Both the position numbers and the translations under genes were made by a program. Under the pieces are notes generated by a model that had not been told where the DNA came from, did no database searches, and saw nothing but the letters and a program-made list of their open reading frames with translations. A DNA stretch of 64,000 bases, taken from Dickeya aquatica. GTDB taxonomy: Bacteria > Pseudomonadota > Gammaproteobacteria > Enterobacterales > Enterobacteriaceae. Shown piece by piece: positions 27,925 through 38,508 of the stretch. The stretch spans positions 744,001-808,000 of the forward strand of contig NZ_LT615367.1 of assembly GCF_900095885.1 (NCBI RefSeq). Reading direction: 5' to 3'. Every line of letters begins with the position of its first letter. The first letter of the stretch is position 1.

Positions 27925-29292
27925 ATGTCTAATACCACTCGTCAGGCTGACGATGCGGCGCGCCCGACTGGCGCACTTGATGCTTTTTTTAAGATTACAC
28001 AGCGTGGAAGCAGCGTTCGCCAGGAAGTGCTGGCGGGGCTGACAACATTTCTGGCTATGGTTTACTCGGTTATTGTTGTACCGGGGATGCTGGGTAAGGC
28101 GGGTTTCCCTCCTGCCGCGGTATTCGTTGCAACCTGTCTGGTGGCTGGATTTGGATCGTTGTTGATGGGCCTGTGGGCCAACTTGCCGATGGCGATTGGC
28201 TGCGCTATTTCTCTGACGGCTTTTACTGCTTTTAGTCTGGTGTTGGGGCAGCATATCAGCGTGCCGGTGGCCCTGGGCGCAATTTTTATGATGGGGGTGT
28301 TGTTTACCGTCATTTCCGCGACAGGTATCCGCTCCTGGATCCTGCGTAATCTGCCTACCGGTGTTGCGCATGGTGCAGGTATTGGTATTGGTTTATTTTT
28401 ATTGATTATTGCGGCCAATGGCATTGGCCTGGTTATCAAAAACCCGATTGATGGTTTACCGGTTGCGTTAGGGCACTTCACGGCATTCCCGGTTGTGATG
28501 TCACTGATTGGGCTGGCGGCCACCATTGGTTTGGAAAAACGCCGCGTACCGGGCGGGATACTGATTGTGATTATCGCCATTTCAGTCATCGGCCTGATTT
28601 TTGATCCGAATGTGAAATATCAGGGGCTGTTCGCTTTACCGACCCTGAGTGATGCCAATGGTCAGTCGTTGATTTTTGCGCTGGATATTAAAGGCGCATT
28701 ACAGCCTGTAGTTCTGCCGAGTGTGCTGGCTTTGGTTATGACTGCTGTATTTGACGCCACGGGCACGATCCGCGCGGTTGCCGGTCAGGCCAATCTGCTG
28801 GATAAAGACGGGCAGATAACCAACGGCGGGCGAGCACTGACGGCTGACTCTGTGAGCAGTATCTTTGCAAGCCTGGTCGGAACGTCACCGGCAGCGGTGT
28901 ACATTGAGTCTGCGGCGGGTACGGCCGCTGGTGGTAAAACCGGGCTGACGGCTACGGTGGTCGGCGCGTTGTTCCTGCTGATTCTGTTTTTGTCACCGTT
29001 GTCTTACCTGGTTCCTGCCTATGCAACCGCTCCGGCACTGATGTATGTCGGTTTGCTGATGTTGAGTAATGTTTCCAAACTGGATTTTAACGACTTTGTT
29101 GATGCCATGTCTGGCCTGGTGTGTGCTGTATTTATCGTACTGACCTGTAACATTGTGACCGGCATTATGCTGGGTTTTGGTTCACTGGTGTTAGGACGTC
29201 TATTTAGCGGTGAATGGCGTAAGCTTAACGCTGGTACGGTTATCATTGCGGTTGCACTGGTGGTGTTCTATGCCGGCGGCTGGGCGCTGTAA
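27925..29292 (+). CDS. ghxP: Guanine/hypoxanthine permease, GhxP/YjcD type
   Basis: The 455-residue inner-membrane proton symporter belongs to the AzgA-like branch of the nucleobase/ascorbate transporter (NCS2) family, with about 12-14 helices. It closely matches E. coli YjcD/Ghx[37 protein letters not shown] (substrate-binding helix) and [19 protein letters not shown] start at ATG 27925 after GGGGGAT. An upstream in-frame ATG at 27865 adds an unconserved leader. Synteny with yjcE, actP, yjcH and acs is the same as in E. coli. Confidence 0.92.
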   Translation: MSNTTRQADDAARPTGALDAFFKITQRGSSVRQEVLAGLTTFLAMVYSVIVVPGMLGKAGFPPAAVFVATCLVAGFGSLLMGLWANLPMAIGCAISLTAFTAFSLVLGQHISVPVALGAIFMMGVLFTVISATGIRSWILRNLPTGVAHGAGIGIGLFLLIIAANGIGLVIKNPIDGLPVALGHFTAFPVVMSLIGLAATIGLEKRRVPGGILIVIIAISVIGLIFDPNVKYQGLFALPTLSDANGQSLIFALDIKGALQPVVLPSVLALVMTAVFDATGTIRAVAGQANLLDKDGQITNGGRALTADSVSSIFASLVGTSPAAVYIESAAGTAAGGKTGLTATVVGALFLLILFLSPLSYLVPAYATAPALMYVGLLMLSNVSKLDFNDFVDAMSGLVCAVFIVLTCNIVTGIMLGFGSLVLGRLFSGEWRKLNAGTVIIAVALVVFYAGGWAL

Positions 29293-29325
29293 CGCGCTTT
29301 GTTAAGAACGACGCTCAAATTTATT

Positions 29326-29356
29326 AAGGGGAACTGCGGTTCCCCTTTTTTGTTTT
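29326..29356 (+). terminator. Rho-independent terminator after ghxP
   Basis: A 9-bp perfect stem (AAGGGGAAC/GTTCCCCTT, loop TGCG) is followed by a T-rich tract. Confidence 0.9.
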
Positions 29357-29502
29357 TCTTTGCTGATTTTCTTGTTGTTTTCTGTTCATCACACAATATC
29401 TTGTTATTATTACCAAATATCACTCTATAGGTGGTGTGTGGCTGCATGGGATTATCGCAGTCTGGAAGCATTTCATGTAACGGGCAGGCAACCAGGGAAC
29501 AC

Positions 29503-31149
29503 ATGGAAATATTTTTCACCATTCTTATTATGACGCTGGTGGTTTCACTTTCTGGTGTCGTCACCCGTATTTTACCTTTTCAAATACCGCTGCCACTGAT
29601 GCAAATCGCACTGGGTGCGATGCTAGCCTGGCCTCAGTTCGGCTTACATGTTGATTTTAATCCTGAATTATTCATGGTGCTGTTTATCCCTCCGTTACTG
29701 TTTGCCGATGGCTGGAAAACCTCAACCCGTGAGTTTTTGCTGCATATGCGGGAAATTCTTGGGCTGGCGTTGGTATTGGTGGTGGTGACGGTGGTGGGTA
29801 TTGGTTATCTGTTGCACTGGATGATCCCGGAAATGCCGTTGGTGGCTGCGTTCGCCCTGGCCGCAGTATTATCGCCCACCGATGCTGTCGCGCTGTCTGG
29901 CATCGTCGGTGAAGATCGCATTCCGAAAAAACTCATGGGGATTTTGCAAGGCGAAGCGCTGATGAATGATGCTTCTGCGCTGGTATCACTGAAATTTGCT
30001 GTCGCGATTGCGATGGGCACCATGGTGTTTAGTGTCGCGGGCGCTACGCTGGCGTTCTTGCAGGTGGCGCTTGGTGGTTTGCTGGCGGGTATTGGTGTGG
30101 CCTGGATTTACAGTAAATCGCTGGTTTTGCTGGGCCACCAAACGGACGATGATGCTGCAACGCAAATTGTTCTGCTGCTGTTATTACCTTTTGCTGCCTA
30201 CCTTATTGCCGAACATTTCGGTGTATCAGGTATTTTGGCGGCAGTGGCATCGGGTATGACCATGAGCCGAACGCAATTGCTGCGTCAGGCACCACTCAAT
30301 ATGCGGCTTCGAGCCAATGGCGTGTGGAATATGCTGGAGTTTGTGTTCAACGGTATGGTGTTTCTGATGCTGGGGCTGCAATTACCCGGCGTGATTGAAG
30401 AGTCCATCGTGCAGGCTGAACTCGACCCGACTATCGAAACCTGGATGCTGTTTGCCGATATTTTGCTGATCTATTGTGCGCTGTTGCTGCTGCGTTTTGC
30501 TTGGTTGTGGTTAGTGAAACTCTATAGCCGAGCGGTTAATCACAAACATCCTATGTTATTTGCGCATTATTCGTCGCGCGAAATCTGGATAAGTACCTTT
30601 GCCGGCGTGCGAGGTGCGATTACGCTGGCGGGTGTGCTGTCGATTCCCCTTTACCTGAGCGAGGGGGAGCCGTTTCCATCACGCTATCAACTGGTGTTTA
30701 TTGCCACCGGCGTGATTCTGTTTTCGCTGCTATGTGGTGTACTGGCGCTGCCGGTGTTGTTAAAAGGTGTCACGCTTACCGATCACAGCGTGCAGAAGAA
30801 AGAAGAACGTATTGCGCGGGTCACTATGGCTCAGGTGGCGATTGATAGCCTGAAAAAAATGCAGGAGCGACTGGCGGCAGACCGGGAGGAAAACCTTGAC
30901 GATCAGGTTTTGGCCGAAGTCAGTGCGCGGGTTATCGGGATGTTGCATCGCCGGGTGGCGGGCACCGATGAGCTGGAAAACAGTATGGCAATTGAGAATC
31001 TGGAGCGGCGCTTTCGTCTGGCGGCGGTCAATGCCGAGCGTGCCGAGCTCTATCACCTGCGTGCGACCCAGCGTATCAGCAATGAAACCTTGCAAAAAAT
31101 GTTGCGTGAACTGGATTTACTGGAAGCGGTATTAAGCGAGAAAGTGTGA
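29503..31149 (+). CDS. yjcE: Na+/H+ antiporter YjcE (CPA1 family)
   Basis: The 548-residue cation:proton antiporter has about 12 helices (residues 1-420), then a charged cytoplasmic tail with coiled-coil character (about 425-548). The CPA1 motifs are visible: LFIPPLLFADGW, AVLSPTDAVALSGIVGEDRIPK with the transport Asp, GEALMNDASALV and the later FAGVRGAITLAG. The start MEIFFTILIM at ATG 29503 matches the E. coli protein (549 aa). A longer frame from 29431 is not conserved. Confidence 0.92.
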   Translation: MEIFFTILIMTLVVSLSGVVTRILPFQIPLPLMQIALGAMLAWPQFGLHVDFNPELFMVLFIPPLLFADGWKTSTREFLLHMREILGLALVLVVVTVVGIGYLLHWMIPEMPLVAAFALAAVLSPTDAVALSGIVGEDRIPKKLMGILQGEALMNDASALVSLKFAVAIAMGTMVFSVAGATLAFLQVALGGLLAGIGVAWIYSKSLVLLGHQTDDDAATQIVLLLLLPFAAYLIAEHFGVSGILAAVASGMTMSRTQLLRQAPLNMRLRANGVWNMLEFVFNGMVFLMLGLQLPGVIEESIVQAELDPTIETWMLFADILLIYCALLLLRFAWLWLVKLYSRAVNHKHPMLFAHYSSREIWISTFAGVRGAITLAGVLSIPLYLSEGEPFPSRYQLVFIATGVILFSLLCGVLALPVLLKGVTLTDHSVQKKEERIARVTMAQVAIDSLKKMQERLAADREENLDDQVLAEVSARVIGMLHRRVAGTDELENSMAIENLERRFRLAAVNAERAELYHLRATQRISNETLQKMLRELDLLEAVLSEKV

Positions 31150-31151
31150 TG

Positions 31152-31206
31152 AAAAAGCCGGGGTGCCCCGGCTTTAAAAGAGAGGGCATAACCAGAGTTA
31201 TGCCCT
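31152..31206. terminator. Paired hairpins between yjcE and actP (bidirectional)
   Basis: Two stem-loops lie in the convergent gap. AAAGCCGGGG/CCCCGGCTTT (31154-31175) has an A run on its left that gives T5 on the minus strand. AGGGCATAAC/GTTATGCCCT follows (31182-31206). They would terminate yjcE and the actP operon. Confidence 0.75.
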
Positions 31207-31212
31207 TGTTCG

Positions 31213-32871
31213 TTAGTGCGAGCCGCCTTTTGAAATGCCAAGGCCGGTTTGTGAGCGAATAAACTGCGCTTTAAACTTATTGCGCTCTTCAACGGCATTA
31301 GCCGAGTTATCGGTAATCGAGAAGAACCAGATACCGATGAAGGCGACCAGCATCGAGAATAACGCCGGGTATTCATAGGGGTAGATAGGGGTGGCATTAC
31401 CCAGAATTTTCACCCAGATAGTTGGCCCCAAAATCATTAATATCACTGCTGTCAGCAGCCCAGCCCAACCACCGATCATCGCTCCACGGGTCGTCAGTTT
31501 AGACCAGTACATCGACAACAAAATAATCGGGAAGTTACAGCTGGCGGCAATAGAGAAGGCCAGTCCCACCATGAAGGCAATGTTCTGATTTTCGAACAAA
31601 ATCCCCAGCAGGATAGCGACCACACCCAGTGCCAGTACGGTCATTTTTGACACTCTCAGTTCGTCGCGCTCGGTCGCTTGCCCCTTCTTGATAACGTTTG
31701 AGTACAAGTCATGTGATACCGCAGAAGCGCCTGCCAGCGTTAATCCTGCCACAACGGCCAGAATCGTGGCGAAAGCGACAGCGGAGATAAAGCCCAGGAA
31801 GAAGTTACCGCCGACAGCATTAGCAAGGTGAATCGCTGCCATGTTGTTACCACCGATAAGCGCTCCGGCGGCATCTTTGAATGCCGGGTTAGCGCTGACC
31901 AACAGGATGGCACCAAAGCCGATGATGAAGGTCAGGAAGTAGAAATATCCCATGAAGCCTGTGGCGAACAACACACTTTTCCGTGCCTCTTTGGCATCAC
32001 TGACGGTGAAAAACCGCATCAAAATATGAGGCAAGCCAGCGGTACCGAACATCAGCCCTAACCCGAGTGACAGCGCAGAAATCGGATCAGAAACCAGACC
32101 GCCGGGTTTCATGATTGCGCTGCCCTTGGCATGGACTTTCATCGCTTCAGTAAATAAGGTATCAAAGCTGAAATTGGCCGTTTTTAATACCATCAGTGCC
32201 ATGAACGTTGCGCCACACAGTAACAAGACCGCTTTGATTATCTGCACCCAGGTGGTCGCCAGCATGCCGCCAAACAAGACATACATCACCATCAAGATAC
32301 CCACCAACACGACGGCGACATGGTAGTTCAGGCCAAACAGTAACTGGATCAGTTTGCCCGCACCGACCATCTGTGCAATCAGGTAGAGTGCGACCACCAC
32401 CAGAGAACCACAGGCAGAGAGGGTTCGAATCGGTTTTTGCTGCAACCGGTAAGAGGCCACATCAGCAAAGGTATAACGCCCGAGGTTACGCAGCCGTTCG
32501 GCTATCAGGAACAAAATGATAGGCCAGCCGACCAGAAAGCCGAGCGAATAAATCAGGCCATCGAATCCTGAGGCGTAAACCAGAGCAGAGATACCGAGGA
32601 ACGATGCCGCAGACATATAATCGCCCGCGATAGCCAGACCGTTTTGAAAACCGGTGATATTGCCGCCTGCCGTGTAGTAGTCACTGCGCGAGCGGGTACG
32701 TTTGGAAGCCCAGTAAGTGATGTAGAGTGTGGCGGCAACAAACAATACAAACAGTATAATTGCTTGCACGTTTAGCGGTTGTTTTTGTACGTTGCCGGAA
32801 ACGGCATCTGCCGCCTGTGCTAATAGTGGCAGCCCCAGCAAACCTGTCAGCAGCAAAAGACGGCTTTTCAT
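31213..32871 (-). CDS. actP: Acetate:cation symporter ActP
   Basis: ActP (YjcG) is the sodium/solute symporter for acetate and glycolate in the inner membrane. The 552-residue protein starts with a signal-like helix ([20 protein letters not shown]) and has about 13 further helices. It shows the SSS-family [12 protein letters not shown] and [15 protein letters not shown] segments. It is the last gene of acs-yjcH-actP and its start overlaps the yjcH stop by four bases, so translation is coupled. Confidence 0.95.
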   Translation of the reverse strand: MKSRLLLLTGLLGLPLLAQAADAVSGNVQKQPLNVQAIILFVLFVAATLYITYWASKRTRSRSDYYTAGGNITGFQNGLAIAGDYMSAASFLGISALVYASGFDGLIYSLGFLVGWPIILFLIAERLRNLGRYTFADVASYRLQQKPIRTLSACGSLVVVALYLIAQMVGAGKLIQLLFGLNYHVAVVLVGILMVMYVLFGGMLATTWVQIIKAVLLLCGATFMALMVLKTANFSFDTLFTEAMKVHAKGSAIMKPGGLVSDPISALSLGLGLMFGTAGLPHILMRFFTVSDAKEARKSVLFATGFMGYFYFLTFIIGFGAILLVSANPAFKDAAGALIGGNNMAAIHLANAVGGNFFLGFISAVAFATILAVVAGLTLAGASAVSHDLYSNVIKKGQATERDELRVSKMTVLALGVVAILLGILFENQNIAFMVGLAFSIAASCNFPIILLSMYWSKLTTRGAMIGGWAGLLTAVILMILGPTIWVKILGNATPIYPYEYPALFSMLVAFIGIWFFSITDNSANAVEERNKFKAQFIRSQTGLGISKGGSH

Positions 32872-33182
32872 TTTTGCACCTCGTCGAGCAGTTCTTTGGT
32901 CAGGCGATCAAACTCATGATTAGCACGGTAGACATAAATTCCGGTTAACACGAAAGAGATGATAATAAGGCCAATGCCCAGTGGAATACCGCGGGTGGTG
33001 CCCGCGCCGGGTGAGATGGGAGTACCCAGCCAGCCGGGTGCAAATGCGATCAATAAAATAAAACCGATGTACAGCACCAGCATGATCAGTGAAAGAAATG
33101 CGGCAAAATGCTGCCGTTTCTGGACAAGCTCTTGAAACTTGGGGTTAGCCTCAATCCGTTGATAAATGAGATCATTCATCAT
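32868..33182 (-). CDS. yjcH: DUF485 membrane protein YjcH
   Basis: The 104-residue protein has two hydrophobic helices (about 29-50 and 65-87) between charged ends (start [19 protein letters not shown]). It is the DUF485 protein always encoded between acs and actP in enterobacteria. Its role is not well defined and it probably helps ActP. It overlaps actP by four bases and lies 117 bases after acs. Confidence 0.93.
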   Translation of the reverse strand: MMNDLIYQRIEANPKFQELVQKRQHFAAFLSLIMLVLYIGFILLIAFAPGWLGTPISPGAGTTRGIPLGIGLIIISFVLTGIYVYRANHEFDRLTKELLDEVQK

Positions 33183-33299
33183 AAATCTCCAGTCAGGTAG
33201 TACGTATCGTCCTGCCGGACGGCTGTTTTTCAGGTGCCATCACACACCGGATAACGTGGTGGCTCCGGTGCGGATGGCGCTGCTTTTATCGGATAACGA

Positions 33300-35261
33300 T
33301 TAAGACGGTGTGTTGTCCATGGCTTGCTTTTCTTCCAGCAGTTTCTCTACGACGCCAGGATCGGCAAGCGTAGAGATATCCCCGAGATTGCTGGTATCTC
33401 CGGCGGCTATCTTGCGCAGAATACGACGCATGATTTTGCCGGAGCGGGTTTTCGGTAGTGCGTCGGTCCAGTGCAGGATATCCGGTGTCGCGATAGGGCC
33501 GATTTCTTTACGCACCCAATTTCGCACTTCGTTATACAGCTCACTGGTGGGCTCCTCACCGTGATTGAGGGTGATATAGGCGTAGATAGCCTGTCCTTTA
33601 AGACTGTGAGGGATCCCGACGACAGCTGCCTCGGCGATTTTGGGGTGTGAAACCAGAGCCGATTCTATTTCTGCTGTTCCCAGCCGATGGCCGGAAACGT
33701 TCAAGACATCATCAACGCGACCGGTTATCCAGTAGTAACCATCCTCATCACGGCGGGCACCGTCACCACTGAAGTACATGCCTTTGAAAGTAGAAAAATA
33801 GGTTTGTTCGAAGCGTTCATGATCGCCAAACAGTGTGCGGGCCTGACCGGGCCAGGAGTCAGTAATCACCAGATTACCTTCACAGGCTCCATCCTGCGGT
33901 GTGCCAAGGTTATCCACCAGCGCTGGCTGCACACCAAAAAATGGTAAGGTCGCCGAGCCGGGCTTGGCTTCAATCGCCCCAGGCAGCGGGGTTATCATGA
34001 ATCCCCCGGTTTCTGTCTGCCACCAGGTATCAACGATAGGACAGCGGCTGTTGCCTATCTTCTGGAAGTACCACTCCCAGGCTTCCGGGTTGATAGGCTC
34101 ACCTACTGACCCCATGATTTTCAGCGACAGGCGGGAGGTGCCTTCAATGGCTTTATCGCCATCCGCCATCAGGGCACGAATGGCGGTGGGTGCCGTGTAG
34201 AGGATGTTGACTTGATGCTTATCCACCACCTGTCCCATGCGACTGGCGGTTGGCCAATTCGGGACACCTTCAAACATCAGCGTAATGGCACCGCAGGCCA
34301 GTGGCCCGTATAACAGATAACTGTGCCCTGTAACCCAGCCGACATCCGCTGTACACCAGTACACATCGCCGGGATGGTAATCAAATACATATTTGAAGGT
34401 GGTGGCGGCATAAACCAGATATCCACCGGTGGTGTGCAGCACCCCTTTGGGCTTACCGGTTGAACCCGAGGTGTAGAGAATAAAGAGCGGATCTTCAGCA
34501 TTCATTTCTTCTGGTGGACAGTCATCGGCTGCCTGTGCGACAACATCATGCCACCACAGGTCTCGGCCTTCCTGCCAGTTGCCCGGTTTCCCGGTACGCT
34601 GGAAGACGATCACATGATTGACGGTGGTAACGGCGGGATTACGCAATGCCTCATCAATATTCTTTTTCAGTGGTATCGTGCGGCCCGCGCGGATACCTTC
34701 ATCGGCAGTGACGACCAGTTTGGCACTGGAATCGACAATGCGCCCGGCGATAGATTCAGGGGAAAAACCGCCGAAGATGACGGAATGCACCGCCCCGATA
34801 CGGGCGCAGGCCAGCATGGCAACAGCGGCTTCCGGCACCATTGGCATATAAATAGCAACGACATCTCCCTTGCGAATGCCTTTTTCTTTCAGTGCATTAG
34901 AAAAACGACTTACGGCAAGGTGCAGTTCCCGATAGGTGACATGGCGACTTTCACGACTGTCATCTCCTTCCCAGATGAGCGCCGTTTGATCGCCCCGCGT
35001 ATCGAGGTGCCTATCAAGGCAGTTGGCAGACACATTGAGTGTACCGTCTTCGAACCAGCGGATATTGATGTGACCTGGGTCAAAAGAGGTATTTTTGACC
35101 TGCTGATACGGTTTGATCCAGTCAACGATCTTGCCTTGTTCCCGCCAGAAAGCATCAGGATCCTGAACCGATTGCTGATACATTTGCTTATATTGTTCAG
35201 CGGTGATTAACGCATTTTCTGCAATAGTTTTGGGTATAGGGTGCTTATTATATTGGCTCAT
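33300..35261 (-). CDS. acs: Acetyl-CoA synthetase
   Basis: Acs activates acetate to acetyl-AMP and then acetyl-CoA, the high-affinity route for acetate scavenging. The 653-residue adenylate-forming enzyme shows [15 protein letters not shown] for ATP binding, [28 protein letters not shown] at the domain hinge, and [11 protein letters not shown]. The last contains the catalytic Lys that in related enzymes is inactivated by acetylation. It heads the acs-yjcH-actP operon. In E. coli transcription is driven by CRP. I did not find a convincing CRP box in the 744 bases upstream. Confidence 0.96.
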   Translation of the reverse strand: MSQYNKHPIPKTIAENALITAEQYKQMYQQSVQDPDAFWREQGKIVDWIKPYQQVKNTSFDPGHINIRWFEDGTLNVSANCLDRHLDTRGDQTALIWEGDDSRESRHVTYRELHLAVSRFSNALKEKGIRKGDVVAIYMPMVPEAAVAMLACARIGAVHSVIFGGFSPESIAGRIVDSSAKLVVTADEGIRAGRTIPLKKNIDEALRNPAVTTVNHVIVFQRTGKPGNWQEGRDLWWHDVVAQAADDCPPEEMNAEDPLFILYTSGSTGKPKGVLHTTGGYLVYAATTFKYVFDYHPGDVYWCTADVGWVTGHSYLLYGPLACGAITLMFEGVPNWPTASRMGQVVDKHQVNILYTAPTAIRALMADGDKAIEGTSRLSLKIMGSVGEPINPEAWEWYFQKIGNSRCPIVDTWWQTETGGFMITPLPGAIEAKPGSATLPFFGVQPALVDNLGTPQDGACEGNLVITDSWPGQARTLFGDHERFEQTYFSTFKGMYFSGDGARRDEDGYYWITGRVDDVLNVSGHRLGTAEIESALVSHPKIAEAAVVGIPHSLKGQAIYAYITLNHGEEPTSELYNEVRNWVRKEIGPIATPDILHWTDALPKTRSGKIMRRILRKIAAGDTSNLGDISTLADPGVVEKLLEEKQAMDNTPS

Positions 35262-36005
35262 AGCGCTTCTCCTTAAACATTGTTAATATTATGTCAATCA
35301 AAGGTTAATAACAGCGAGCCGTTAACATTTGTTTCTTTTTTGCGCGACGGATCACGCATTGCTGAAAAGGGCTGAGGCATTTGCTTTCAAGAATAGTCTT
35401 ATATTGGTCTGTGTGATGGCCTCATGAGGAGAAGTGGCCGCTTTATGCGAAGCAGTTCACATTTTCACCGGCAAGGGCGCAAGGCCGCTTTGTAAAGAAG
35501 ATCGTTAATGAAAATGACTCTTTCATCGACATTAACTATCATTAGCCAGAAGTTGATCGCGTGATGTGATCAAAAGAGCCAAAGATCGGCCTTATTTGGA
35601 CGATCAACTGCTGTTAAAAGCAGATATAGTGCTAACAGCCTCTAAAAGAACAGGGTAAAACGAGATTATTCGTTACTAAACTGTTTCGTCTGTAACCAAA
35701 TTGTGACTAACCAATAGCCTGATTATTGTAATAGACGATTTCGATTTACGCTGAATCAAAGGGGCCGATATACTCTAATATAGAGTAAATAAATCTATAT
35801 CTTTTAGACTGCATAATAACGATGGGAATTAAACGCCCTGTTGAGAGACTCTGTCCATATTGGTTGAATTATAATTATATCAACGGTTTAATTATTATGT
35901 TTGTCAGATAAATATCTGGCTGATTTTAAAGCTATCTTCAGATTTCCAGCAATATCGAGGATATCGTTGCGAGATAGATTTCACATAGCAAAAGGCAGAG
36001 GATAT
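35262..36005. other. Long divergent intergenic region acs / PAS-only gene
   Basis: This 744-base gap must contain the acs promoter (minus) and the promoter of the PAS-like gene (plus). It is AT-rich toward the right. A short inverted repeat (TTGATC and GATCAA at 35553-35573) is the only symmetric element I noticed. No small ORF with an SD stood out. Confidence 0.35.
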
Positions 36006-36398
36006 ATGAGTCTGATATTTGGGCAGAATGAAATCATGAGTATGTTAAGCGCACCTGTTCATAATGACAGGCGAGCTATTGCCGTGATTGATGAGAAATG
36101 TAAGATCCTCTGCGCGAATTCCGCGTTTAACGCACATTTTGGTTTACGTAGCGGTACCAGCGTTCCCGCGTCTATCGATGATGTTCTGCCTGTTAATGTC
36201 CGGTTTGCCTATCAGGATTTTATGACCAACAGTGATTTGCTCAGTACACATGTTGCCTGGGATTTACTGTCGGATGGCTTTGCTAAAAAACCGTTGAGTA
36301 CGCTGTCATTTTCCAAACTGAACGTGGAAGATAGGGTATTGTCACTGCTGATCCTCAATCAGGATGAGGGTGATTTTCCCACGAATATGGCATCGTGA
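36006..36398 (+). CDS. Stand-alone PAS-like domain protein
   Basis: The 130-residue protein has the N-terminal signature of a PAS fold: RAIAVIDEKCKILCANSAFNAHFGL (about 22-46), then a helical middle and a final strand pair (TLSFSKLNV, VLSLLIL). No kinase, GGDEF, EAL or helix-turn-helix part is attached. I start at ATG 36006, six bases after AGAGGA. A TTG-started frame from 35901 adds a basic leader of doubtful value. It could be a sensor or a protein-interaction module whose partner lies elsewhere. Its neighbours give no hint. Confidence 0.55.
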   Translation: MSLIFGQNEIMSMLSAPVHNDRRAIAVIDEKCKILCANSAFNAHFGLRSGTSVPASIDDVLPVNVRFAYQDFMTNSDLLSTHVAWDLLSDGFAKKPLSTLSFSKLNVEDRVLSLLILNQDEGDFPTNMAS

Positions 36399-36986
36399 GT
36401 CTGTAACGGATTTTATCCCCCTACAGTTGATGTTGTTTTTTGCTGCCTGCTGTGAGCTGTTACGGTTTAATGACCGCCTGCTAAATACCTGTCATCTGCT
36501 GTGATTTTGATATCGATACGTTTCGATAACGGCTATTGCCAATAAACCAACTCCCCCTCATATTTAACGACACTTTATCAATAAAAATGTCTCGTTTGGT
36601 GTATTTATATTTGTACTCATAACGTATGTGTTTTCCTCTATCCGCTGCACGGTGCAGAGGATAAAAGATTAATAACCATTAATTCAATAAGGTTAATAGG
36701 CAGCACTTTGATAACGGGTGTGGAGGACGCACGCGCTATTGCAGGTCAAGAGGGCGGTTTTGATGCTATAGCCGATTTTGCCTTAGGCATGTACTGCGCC
36801 ATCCTGCCTGAGATCCTCAAACGTTGCTCAACACCGTGTGAATCTTGCTGGTATTTCGTGATTAAAATGCTAAGAATGTCGGTTGAAACATCATTTCATC
36901 GTCAGGGTGTTGATCTGTAGCGGTGTGATTTGGCATCTCGTTACGGCGGGAGGCTTCTGGCACAGTGGTACGAAACAGGATGTCAT
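36399..36986. other. Intergenic stretch before the AI-2E-type permease
   Basis: These 588 bases contain a TTG-started 70-codon frame (36708-36920) without SD or recognisable motif, which I do not call. A short palindrome (CTGCACGGTGCAG near 36643) is visible. Confidence 0.3.
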
Positions 36987-37997
36987 ATGCAGTTGTTAAA
37001 TTTGAAACAAGCCCGATTGCTCAGTTTTATCTTTATCATGGGAGGACTGCTGCTCTTGCTGGAGCTGCGTCTGCTTGCCTGCTTTATTGCGGGGTTTTTG
37101 GTGTATGAAATCATTAATGTGCTAACCCCCCATTTTCAGAAGGTGATCAGCGGGAAACGGGCCCGGTTGGTGGTGGTGGCGGTCATCAGCACGCTGGTTG
37201 TCAGCCTGTTGAGCGTGTTATTCGGTACGCTGGTCGGGTTGTTGATGCAGGAAATGAAAGATACCAGTGTTTTTAATGCCCGCATCGCTTTCATCCTCAA
37301 CGATGTACAAAAACAGATAATGACCTATCTGCCGGGCTATCTGCCAGTGAGTGTGGAGGAGTTGCAGCATGAATTTGTGGTGTGGTTACAAAAACATGTC
37401 GAAATGCTCCAAAACATGGGGAAAGAGTTCTTGCACGGGTTTGTGACCATGTTAATTGGCATGATCCTGGGCGCTATCATCTCGCTCAATAACATTGAAC
37501 CCTCGGTGAACAAACCGCTACTGAAAACAGAGCTGATGCACAGAGTGTCTCTGCTGTCGTCTTCGTTTCGTAATATCGTGTTTGCTCAGGTAAAAATCTC
37601 GCTGGTCAATACGGTACTGTCTGCTGTTTTCATTTTGGGGTTGTTGCCCGGGTTTGGGATCCATCTGCCTTTTTCCAAGACACTGGTGATACTGACGTTT
37701 GTTTTTGGACTGCTGCCGGTCATTGGTAATCTTATTTCCAATTCGATTGTGTTTATCGCCGCGCTGTCTATCTCGTTGCCGATTGCACTGCTGGCGCTTG
37801 CTTATCTGATGCTGATCCACAAGCTGGAGTATTTCCTCAACGCACAAATTGTGGGTAGCCGCATCAAGGCACACGCCTGGGAACTTCTGCTGGCGATGCT
37901 GGTGTTTGAAGCTGCTTTCGGCATTGCTGGTGTTATTGCCGCTCCGATCTATTACGCCTACCTGAAAAGTGAGTTGCGTGAAGCGGCACTGATTTAA
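36987..37997 (+). CDS. AI-2E family permease (PerM/YdiK/TqsA-like)
   Basis: This 336-residue inner-membrane protein has about seven or eight helices. Two or three helices come first (LLSFIFIMGGLLLLLELRLL), then a soluble helical stretch (about 95-150), then a C-terminal bundle with GLLPVIGNLISNSIVF and AHAWELLLAMLVFEAAFGIAG. These are hallmarks of the AI-2E/UPF0118 transporter family, whose members move quorum signal, Na+/Li+ or unknown substrates. The start ATG 36987 follows AGGA by seven bases. A TTG-started extension is unconserved. Confidence 0.8.
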   Translation: MQLLNLKQARLLSFIFIMGGLLLLLELRLLACFIAGFLVYEIINVLTPHFQKVISGKRARLVVVAVISTLVVSLLSVLFGTLVGLLMQEMKDTSVFNARIAFILNDVQKQIMTYLPGYLPVSVEELQHEFVVWLQKHVEMLQNMGKEFLHGFVTMLIGMILGAIISLNNIEPSVNKPLLKTELMHRVSLLSSSFRNIVFAQVKISLVNTVLSAVFILGLLPGFGIHLPFSKTLVILTFVFGLLPVIGNLISNSIVFIAALSISLPIALLALAYLMLIHKLEYFLNAQIVGSRIKAHAWELLLAMLVFEAAFGIAGVIAAPIYYAYLKSELREAALI

Positions 37998-38056
37998 CGC
38001 TTTAAGCTATCTCAACGGGCGGCCTTGGTGCCTTAACCCGGATGGCGTGTGATGAT

Positions 38057-38088
38057 AACGGCCGATGGCAGCGACCTATCGGCCGTTT
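38057..38088 (+). terminator. Terminator after the AI-2E-type permease
   Basis: A perfect 10-bp stem (AACGGCCGAT/ATCGGCCGTT, 11-nt loop) is followed by a short T run. Confidence 0.65.
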
Positions 38089-38458
38089 GCTATTCATTAT
38101 CTGCTTCGTTTTCCTGCTGCTGTTGCGCCTGTGAGCCATCGTCATCTCCTGCATGACCTTCCGCTATCTTTGTGCTTTGGCGCGTGTGGTGATACGTGCG
38201 TATCAGGGATATCGCTTTAAGGTGGCTGGCGGGAGTATCAACCATACGATGAGCCTTCTTTATTAAAGTGGCCTGAGGCTGGCTGCTTGTGTGTAGATGG
38301 ACACGGTAAAAGGACATATCAGGTGGTAAGCGGATAGGGCCGCAGGCGAAACCGTGCGGTGGTGGTAAAACCAGCCGTTGCAGGGGTGGTTGTGAAAATT
38401 ATCGTGTATGAAAAACCGGAGGGACTACAGTTACATTCGTCAGTGTTATGTCAATAGC
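38089..38458. other. Intergenic stretch with a doubtful minus-strand ORF
   Basis: A 75-codon minus-strand frame (38090-38317) ends in an Asp/Gln/Glu-rich tail (GDDDGSQAQQQQENEADNE). It has no clear SD and no recognised domain. I leave it uncalled but note that the polar tail could reflect a real small protein. Confidence 0.25.
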
Positions 38459-38459
38459 A

Positions 38460-38481
38460 ATGCCGCCCAAGAGGGCGGCAT
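38460..38481 (-). terminator. Hairpin after togT
   Basis: A perfect 9-bp stem (ATGCCGCCC/GGGCGGCAT, 4-nt loop) lies 27 bases beyond the togT stop. The T tail on the minus strand is weak. Confidence 0.55.
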
Positions 38482-38508
38482 AAAAGAACAGATGGGTTCG
38501 TTGCTGTA

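Noticed and set aside
35553..35573. TTGATC...GATCAA inverted repeat as an FNR box
   Set aside because: FNR boxes have TTGAT-N4-ATCAA spacing. Here the arms are too far apart.
35390..35720. CRP boxes for acs (TGTGATGGCCTCATGAGG, TTGTGACTAACC)
   Set aside because: Only one half-site fits in each case. The second half-site TCACA is missing.
36708..36920. 70-codon TTG-started frame before the AI-2E-type permease
   Set aside because: There is no SD, no recognisable domain and an uncommon start codon.
38090..38317. 75-codon minus-strand frame with acidic/Gln-rich tail
   Set aside because: No SD and no family resemblance. It was kept only as an intergenic note.
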